This document shows, piece after piece, positions 13,702-14,581 of a DNA stretch of 14,581 nt (position 1 is the first letter of the stretch; every line of letters begins with the position of its first letter). The notes below the pieces were generated by a model. It was not told the origin of the DNA and did not search any database. It saw only the letters and a list, made by a program, of their open reading frames with translations. The position numbers and the translations under genes were made by a program. Source of the stretch: a bacterium (lineage in GTDB: Bacteria; AUK180); NCBI GenBank assembly GCA_030622125.1, contig JAUXGM010000046.1, positions 1-14,581 on the forward strand. Direction: 5' to 3'.

Positions 13702-14175
13702 TTAAAATCGATATCTAAAACCGGCGCCGCCATTAAATCCGAATGTATCAATATATTCTCCGAAACTTAAACGGGGTCCAAGTTCAATGAATATTTCAAT
13801 AGGCATATCTTTAATGAAATAGGAAACACCAAATTTCCCTCTGATACTTGGGTAAATTGCAGTCTTTGTTTGCCAATGATAATAACCGTCATATTCCCAA
13901 TGTTCATAACGAAAAAAGATCATACCGATCCCGCCGCCGTAGAAGAGTTGAACCGGGAATTCACCTAATTTTGTATCTTTTTTCATAACAAAATCACCGG
14001 CGATTGCAAAATGGCTCCAGTAATAATCAAGGTAAAAATCAAGTGCGTTTTTTTCCTGCAGATCCCATCTAAAAACAATTCCTCCCGGGTATCCGCCCAC
14101 AAGACCAATTCCATGTGAATTGATCATGATCGGTAGAAATGCAACGAGAACAATAAGGATGATAATTTTCCTCAT
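13702..14175 (-). CDS. Small outer-membrane beta-barrel protein
   Basis: 157 residues. Signal peptide MRKIIILIVLVAFLPIM with probable cleavage near INS-HG (19-20). The mature part of about 137 residues alternates aromatic/hydrophobic with polar residues in runs of 8-12. These include GGIVFRWDLQ, ALDFYLDYYW, FPVQLFYGGGIGMIFF, IYPSIRGKFGVSYF and a closing GGAGFRYRF with the terminal Phe. Length and layout fit an eight-stranded barrel of the OmpW/OmpX/OmpA-barrel size class, but no named family is assigned. AGGAGGT lies 5 nt before the ATG (complement 14181-14187). Own promoter at 14263-14291 with a leader of about 80 nt; convergent with yitT across the terminator. Confidence 0.78.
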   Translation of the reverse strand: MRKIIILIVLVAFLPIMINSHGIGLVGGYPGGIVFRWDLQEKNALDFYLDYYWSHFAIAGDFVMKKDTKLGEFPVQLFYGGGIGMIFFRYEHWEYDGYYHWQTKTAIYPSIRGKFGVSYFIKDMPIEIFIELGPRLSFGEYIDTFGFNGGAGFRYRF

Positions 14176-14262
14176 ATTAGACCTCCTGTTTTAAGGATAC
14201 ACAAATTACCCGGCTCGTTTGCGGGAATGGCTTCAAGAGGAAGTGCGCATCCCTTTAAATAA

Positions 14263-14291
14263 ATAATAACATAAATTCCATAAAAAATCAA
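14263..14291 (-). promoter_or_regulatory. Putative promoter of the small barrel gene, overlapping the transposase remnant
   Basis: On the minus strand, TTGATT (14286-14291), 17-nt spacer beginning TTTTA, and TATTAT (14263-14268). Predicted start near 14257. The leader (14176-14257) holds a 4-bp hairpin CCCG/CGGG (14209-14225) and the Shine-Dalgarno, nothing else recognised. The -35 lies at the 5' edge of the IS630 fragment that reads in the opposite direction. Confidence 0.6.
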
Positions 14292-14581
14292 TAGAAAAAG
14301 CATTTATTGAATTTTTAGAATTATTAGATAAAGAATATCCTAAAGATTGGGAAATTAGGGTAATACCTGATAATCTTTCAGTTCATTATTCAAAAGAAAC
14401 GCAAAAATATTTAAAAGGTAAAGGAAGTCGATTTAAGTTTATTTTTACACCAACACATGGTTCATGGTTAAACTTAATAGAGGTGTTTTTTAGTAAGATA
14501 ACAAGAGGATTTTTGAAAGGTATAAGGGTAAAGACAAAGTCAGAGTTAATAGAAAGAATTTATCTTGGCATTAAAGAAATA
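14270..14581 (+). pseudogene. IS630-family transposase, C-terminal fragment (5'-truncated, runs off the window)
   Basis: An open frame without a start codon (in-frame TAA at 14267-14269, no ATG after it) reads to the window end. From about 14297 it gives the C-terminal half of an IS630/Tc1-type DDE transposase. It contains VIPDNLSVH with the second catalytic Asp (codon at 14369) and TPTHGSWLNLIEVFFS with the catalytic Glu (codon at 14480), 36 residues apart. The N-terminal helix-turn-helix and first catalytic Asp are missing, so the left part has been lost and the copy cannot be active from this sequence. The right end lies outside the window and no terminal inverted repeat is visible. Confidence 0.85.

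Overview
The window is low-GC DNA (roughly one third G+C by eye) from a Gram-negative-type bacterium. A KdsD-type arabinose-5-phosphate isomerase points to Kdo and lipopolysaccharide synthesis. A TonB-type C-terminal domain and two secreted proteins that look like outer-membrane beta-barrels (both ending in Phe) fit an outer membrane. Promoters look like ordinary sigma70 sites (TTGANN, 16-17 nt, TATAAT-like) rather than the Bacteroidetes -33/-7 type. I cannot name the phylum; an uncultured low-GC lineage related to the FCB group is one guess.

Layout. Positions 1-249 are non-coding and repeat-rich: an edge hairpin, an ATTGTC(A/C) heptamer tandem, and an interleaved X-Y-X'-Y' inverted repeat. 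Positions 250-1596 (minus) encode a CoA-disulfide-reductase/NADH-oxidase-like flavoprotein. Positions 1745-1834 (minus) are a complete tRNA-Ser(UGA) with encoded CCA, followed by a 17-nt near copy of its own 3' end. Positions 1937-3837 (plus) hold kdsD, driven by a perfect consensus promoter that predicts a leaderless mRNA, and an overlapping gene for a membrane-anchored protein with about seven 19-residue beta-solenoid repeats. Positions 3898-7254 (plus) are a tight four-gene unit with its own promoter: a TonB-like protein with a coiled coil, a secreted beta-rich protein, a two-helix membrane protein and a soluble protein of unknown family. Positions 7237-10971 (minus) hold a small two-helix membrane protein with an acidic/basic tail, then ribE, ribBA, ribH, nusB and a YfcE/MJ0936-type metallophosphoesterase; from ribE on, adjacent genes abut or overlap. 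Positions 11179-12690 (plus) are a porin-like protein, 12761-13654 (plus) a YitT-family membrane protein, then a long bidirectional terminator, and 13702-14175 (minus) a small beta-barrel protein. The right edge carries a 5'-truncated IS630-type transposase that runs off the window.

The most interesting signals are: (i) several promoters on both strands share a T-tract directly after a TTGA-type -35, and two of these -35 boxes lie inside the hairpin that follows the preceding stop codon; (ii) the TonB-like four-gene unit of largely unrecognised envelope genes next to kdsD, with the beta-solenoid protein overlapping kdsD; (iii) the interleaved palindrome at 164-221 flanked by near-identical direct repeats; (iv) the tRNA-Ser 3'-end duplication; (v) an IS630 remnant whose edge overlaps the promoter of the neighbouring barrel gene.
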